Part shown: one piece after another, positions 6,581-8,212 of the stretch | How positions within the stretch are numbered: position 1 is the first letter of the stretch | Layout of the letters: each line of letters begins with the position of its first letter | NCBI GenBank assembly: GCA_051003795.1 | Contig: JBPCKZ010000067.1 | Location: forward strand, 1-8,212 | From: JALYXS01 sp051003795 | GTDB taxonomy: Bacteria > Acidobacteriota > Terriglobia > Bryobacterales > Bryobacteraceae | Length of the DNA stretch: 8,212 nt | Direction of reading: 5' to 3' | Program-made: the position numbers and the translations under genes | The notes under the pieces: model-generated | Database searches by the model: none | The model's input: only the letters and a program-made list of their open reading frames with translations | Told to the model about the DNA's origin: nothing

Positions 6581-6904
6581 AGATGGGCCATCCGACGCGA
6601 CTTGGCCGCCGGTTGCGTGGATAATCACTTGCGCCGCGAGCGCCTTGGCGTCGCCGTCGTTTTCACCTTGCGATTCAACCTTCGACCGCACCAGCACATC
6701 GGCGCGATCCCATGCCTTCACCGACATGCCCCCGTTGGTGCGCCCATCGATGGTGAGCCGGCCAGTGGAAGGGATTGTCTGTTCCCGGATTTCGCAGAAG
6801 CGCGCGCGGCTTCCACCGTGGGAATGCTCGTCGCAGTTCAATTGTTTGTCTTGCGCGGCTAAAGGAAGCGCGGCCAAGCACATCAGATATAACGTGAGTT
6901 TCAT
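6131..6904 (-). CDS. Secreted DUF4097-like beta-solenoid protein with NGG-V repeats
   Basis: This encodes a 257-residue exported protein. Residues 1-17 are a signal peptide (MKLTLYLMCLAALPLAA). The C-terminal half is built from repeats centred on N-G-G-[VI]-[HK], with NGG at residues 132, 150, 168, 191, 212 and 248, plus NGGM at 57 and a variant NGGG at 236. Spacing of 18-23 residues suggests successive rungs of a right-handed beta-helix, as expected for the DUF4097 (putative adhesin) family. Such proteins are common in Acidobacteria and are often called adhesin-like, but function is unknown. Cysteines at 24 and 37 sit in the mature N-terminus and could form a disulphide. The start at 6904 is set by the signal peptide; no Shine-Dalgarno is visible. 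It lies 42 bp after the mutase gene and overlaps the HbpS-like gene by one base, so co-expression with both is likely. Confidence 0.82.
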   Translation of the reverse strand: MKLTLYLMCLAALPLAAQDKQLNCDEHSHGGSRARFCEIREQTIPSTGRLTIDGRTNGGMSVKAWDRADVLVRSKVESQGENDGDAKALAAQVIIHATGGQVASDGPSGKPWSVSYEVFVPRQTDLNLTAHNGGIKIDHVRGNIEFATQNGGVHLTQVAGNVKGQTQNGGVHVELAGNRWDGAGLDVKTQNGGVHVEMPAGYAAHLDASTVNGGVHGDFAELITEKRQRQVSRDLNGGGAPLRLTTVNGGVHLQKSS

Positions 6905-6914
6905 GCGTGTTGGA

Positions 6915-6940
6915 CGCGGGGTGAGAGAAAAAGTCCCGCG
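6915..6940 (-). other. Small hairpin in the gap between mutase and DUF4097-like genes
   Basis: Six-base arms, CGCGGG and CCCGCG, flank a 14-base loop that on the minus strand contains a run of five T. The T-run is in the loop rather than after the stem, so this is not a standard intrinsic terminator. It might affect mRNA processing or translation of the next gene, whose start is 11 bases beyond the hairpin, or it may be incidental. Confidence 0.25.
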
Positions 6941-6946
6941 AATTCT

Positions 6947-8212
6947 CTACCGTGCCGCATGCACCGCGTCTTCCACTTCCTTCCGGTATCCGTCCAGCAG
7001 CTCCTGTGTCTCCGCCTCAAATCGCAGCACCAAAACGGGCTGCGTATTCGACGCGCGCACCAGCCCCCATCCGCGCGGAAAGTTTATCCGCGCCCCGTCC
7101 ACATCCAAAACGTCGTAAATCCCCTTGAAATGGTTCGTGACGCGCGCCACCACCGGAAATTTCAGCTCGTCCGCGCAATCCACCCGAATTTCGGGCGTCG
7201 TCACGGTTTTCGCCAGATCCGCCAACTGCGCGGAAAGCGGCTTGCCCGATTTCGAAACAATTTCCATCAAGCGGCAGGCGGCGTAAAGCGCGTCGTCGAA
7301 GCCGAAATAACGGTCGGCGAAGAACATGTGGCCGCTCATTTCGCCGGCAAGCTCCGCGCCGGTCTCCTTCATCTTGGCCTTGATGAGGGAATGCCCGGTT
7401 TTCCACATGATCCCGTTGCCGCCGCGATCGCGGATATCGTCATACAACTGCTGCGAGCATTTGACCTCGCCAATCACCGTCGCGCCAGGCTTGCGCGCGA
7501 GGATCTCGCGCGAGTAAACGATCATCAATTGATCTCCGTAGATCACGGTGCCTTTCTCGTCCACGGCCCCGATGCGGTCGGCATCCCCGTCGAAAGCGAT
7601 TCCGAGGTCCGCGCCCTTTTCTTTCACCGCCGCGATAAGTTGATCGAGGTTGGCGGGAACGGTGGGATCGGGATGGTGATTCGGAAAGCGCCCGTCCATG
7701 TCGAAGAACAGGGGCGTCGCGTCCACGTTCAAACTTTCGAGAATGCGATGAAATGCGGGTCCGCCCGTTCCGTTGCCCGCATCCACCACCACCTTTATCC
7801 GCCGGTCGAACACGAACTGAGAGCTAATCTGGTCTACATACGGCGTGATGACGTCGGCGACGGTTTCGGAGCCCTGCCCCTCGAGGAAATCCTTGCGCTC
7901 GATCATTTCGCGCAATTGCCGGATTCGCTCGCCATGGATGGTGGAATTGCCCATAACAATCTTGAACCCGTTATATTCCGCCGGATTGTGGCTGCCGGTA
8001 ATCATGATCCCGCCGCCCGCTTCAAAATGAAAAACGGAATAGTAGAGGAGGGGAGTTGGAACCACGCCCACGTCCGTTACGTCGCAGCCGGTGGATTTGA
8101 GCCCCTTTGCCAGCGCGTTGCGGAGGCGGTCGGAGCTCAACCGGCAGTCCCTGGCCAGCGTGATTTTTCGCGAGCCGCCGCGCTGCAATAGGGTTCCAAT
8201 CGCCTTTCCGAG
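6947..8212 (-). CDS. algC: Phosphomannomutase/phosphoglucomutase (AlgC/ManB type), 5' end outside window
   Basis: This enzyme interconverts mannose-6-P and mannose-1-P, or glucose-6-P and glucose-1-P, supplying GDP-mannose and other nucleotide sugars for surface polysaccharides. It acts in the cytoplasm. 421 codons are visible and the frame runs off the window edge, so roughly 35-40 N-terminal residues are missing against a usual length near 460. All active-site loops of the alpha-D-phosphohexomutase family are present, in visible-residue numbering: the phosphoserine loop TGSHNP with catalytic Ser at 74, the magnesium loop DGDADR (208-213), KTGHSLIK (271-278), the sugar-recognition loop GEMSGH (290-295), and the phosphate-binding loop RASNTQPVLVLRFEA from 386. 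The GEMSGH loop and the RASNT form point to the dual-specificity PMM/PGM group rather than GlmM. It lies 42 bp upstream of the DUF4097-like gene on the same strand and may head, or sit inside, the envelope operon. Confidence 0.95.
   Translation of the reverse strand, partial: LGKAIGTLLQRGGSRKITLARDCRLSSDRLRNALAKGLKSTGCDVTDVGVVPTPLLYYSVFHFEAGGGIMITGSHNPAEYNGFKIVMGNSTIHGERIRQLREMIERKDFLEGQGSETVADVITPYVDQISSQFVFDRRIKVVVDAGNGTGGPAFHRILESLNVDATPLFFDMDGRFPNHHPDPTVPANLDQLIAAVKEKGADLGIAFDGDADRIGAVDEKGTVIYGDQLMIVYSREILARKPGATVIGEVKCSQQLYDDIRDRGGNGIMWKTGHSLIKAKMKETGAELAGEMSGHMFFADRYFGFDDALYAACRLMEIVSKSGKPLSAQLADLAKTVTTPEIRVDCADELKFPVVARVTNHFKGIYDVLDVDGARINFPRGWGLVRASNTQPVLVLRFEAETQELLDGYRKEVEDAVHAAR

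Noticed and set aside
6959..8191. 410-codon open frame on the plus strand
   Set aside because: It lies exactly antisense to the phosphomannomutase, which has every family motif. The antisense product is His/Arg/Val-rich without any family signature, a typical shadow in GC-rich DNA.
1..8212. CRISPR arrays, tRNA or rRNA genes, insertion sequences, phage genes
   Set aside because: I looked for regularly spaced direct repeats, tRNA-like cloverleafs, transposase motifs and terminal inverted repeats and saw none. The spaced repeats at 6131-6580 are coding NGG motifs.

Overview
The window looks like chromosomal DNA of a soil-type Acidobacterium, of the Candidatus Solibacter / Bryobacterales kind. 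The evidence is moderately high GC, an Oar-like TonB-dependent receptor with an N-terminal carboxypeptidase-regulatory domain (a family strongly expanded in Acidobacteria), a secreted YVTN-type propeller, and a DUF4097-like envelope protein. The taxonomic call is inference; no RNA or marker gene is present.

Layout. (1) 1-612, plus strand: a HigB/HigA-type toxin-antitoxin module in decay. The toxin reading frame is broken in at least two places. The antitoxin keeps an intact helix-turn-helix core, but its natural start codon has been put out of frame. (2) 613-1379: about 770 bases with no confidently recognisable gene. It holds short palindromes, an imperfect hairpin resembling an integron attC site, one weak plus-strand small ORF, and two minus-strand small ORFs joined by an ATGA overlap, the second with a strong Shine-Dalgarno. 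(3) 1380-8212, minus strand: a compact same-strand run of five genes. In transcription order they are a phosphomannomutase/phosphoglucomutase (its 5' end lies outside the window), a secreted DUF4097-like protein with repeated NGG-V motifs, a small HbpS/GlcG-family protein, a secreted beta-propeller protein, and a 1068-residue TonB-dependent outer-membrane receptor.

The five genes are probably one transcription unit. The gaps are 42 bp, a 1-base overlap (TGATG), 31 bp and a 1-base overlap (TAATG). None of the four visible starts has a convincing Shine-Dalgarno, which fits translational coupling or SD-independent initiation. Three of the five products are predicted to be exported, and the mutase makes sugar phosphates for surface polysaccharide, so the unit has a cell-envelope flavour. 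A link between the receptor, the propeller and the HbpS-like protein as a substrate-capture and uptake set is speculation from gene order. I see no CRISPR array, tRNA, rRNA or insertion sequence, and no clear previously undescribed system. The best leads are the HbpS-like / propeller / receptor neighbourhood and the small-ORF / attC-like region.
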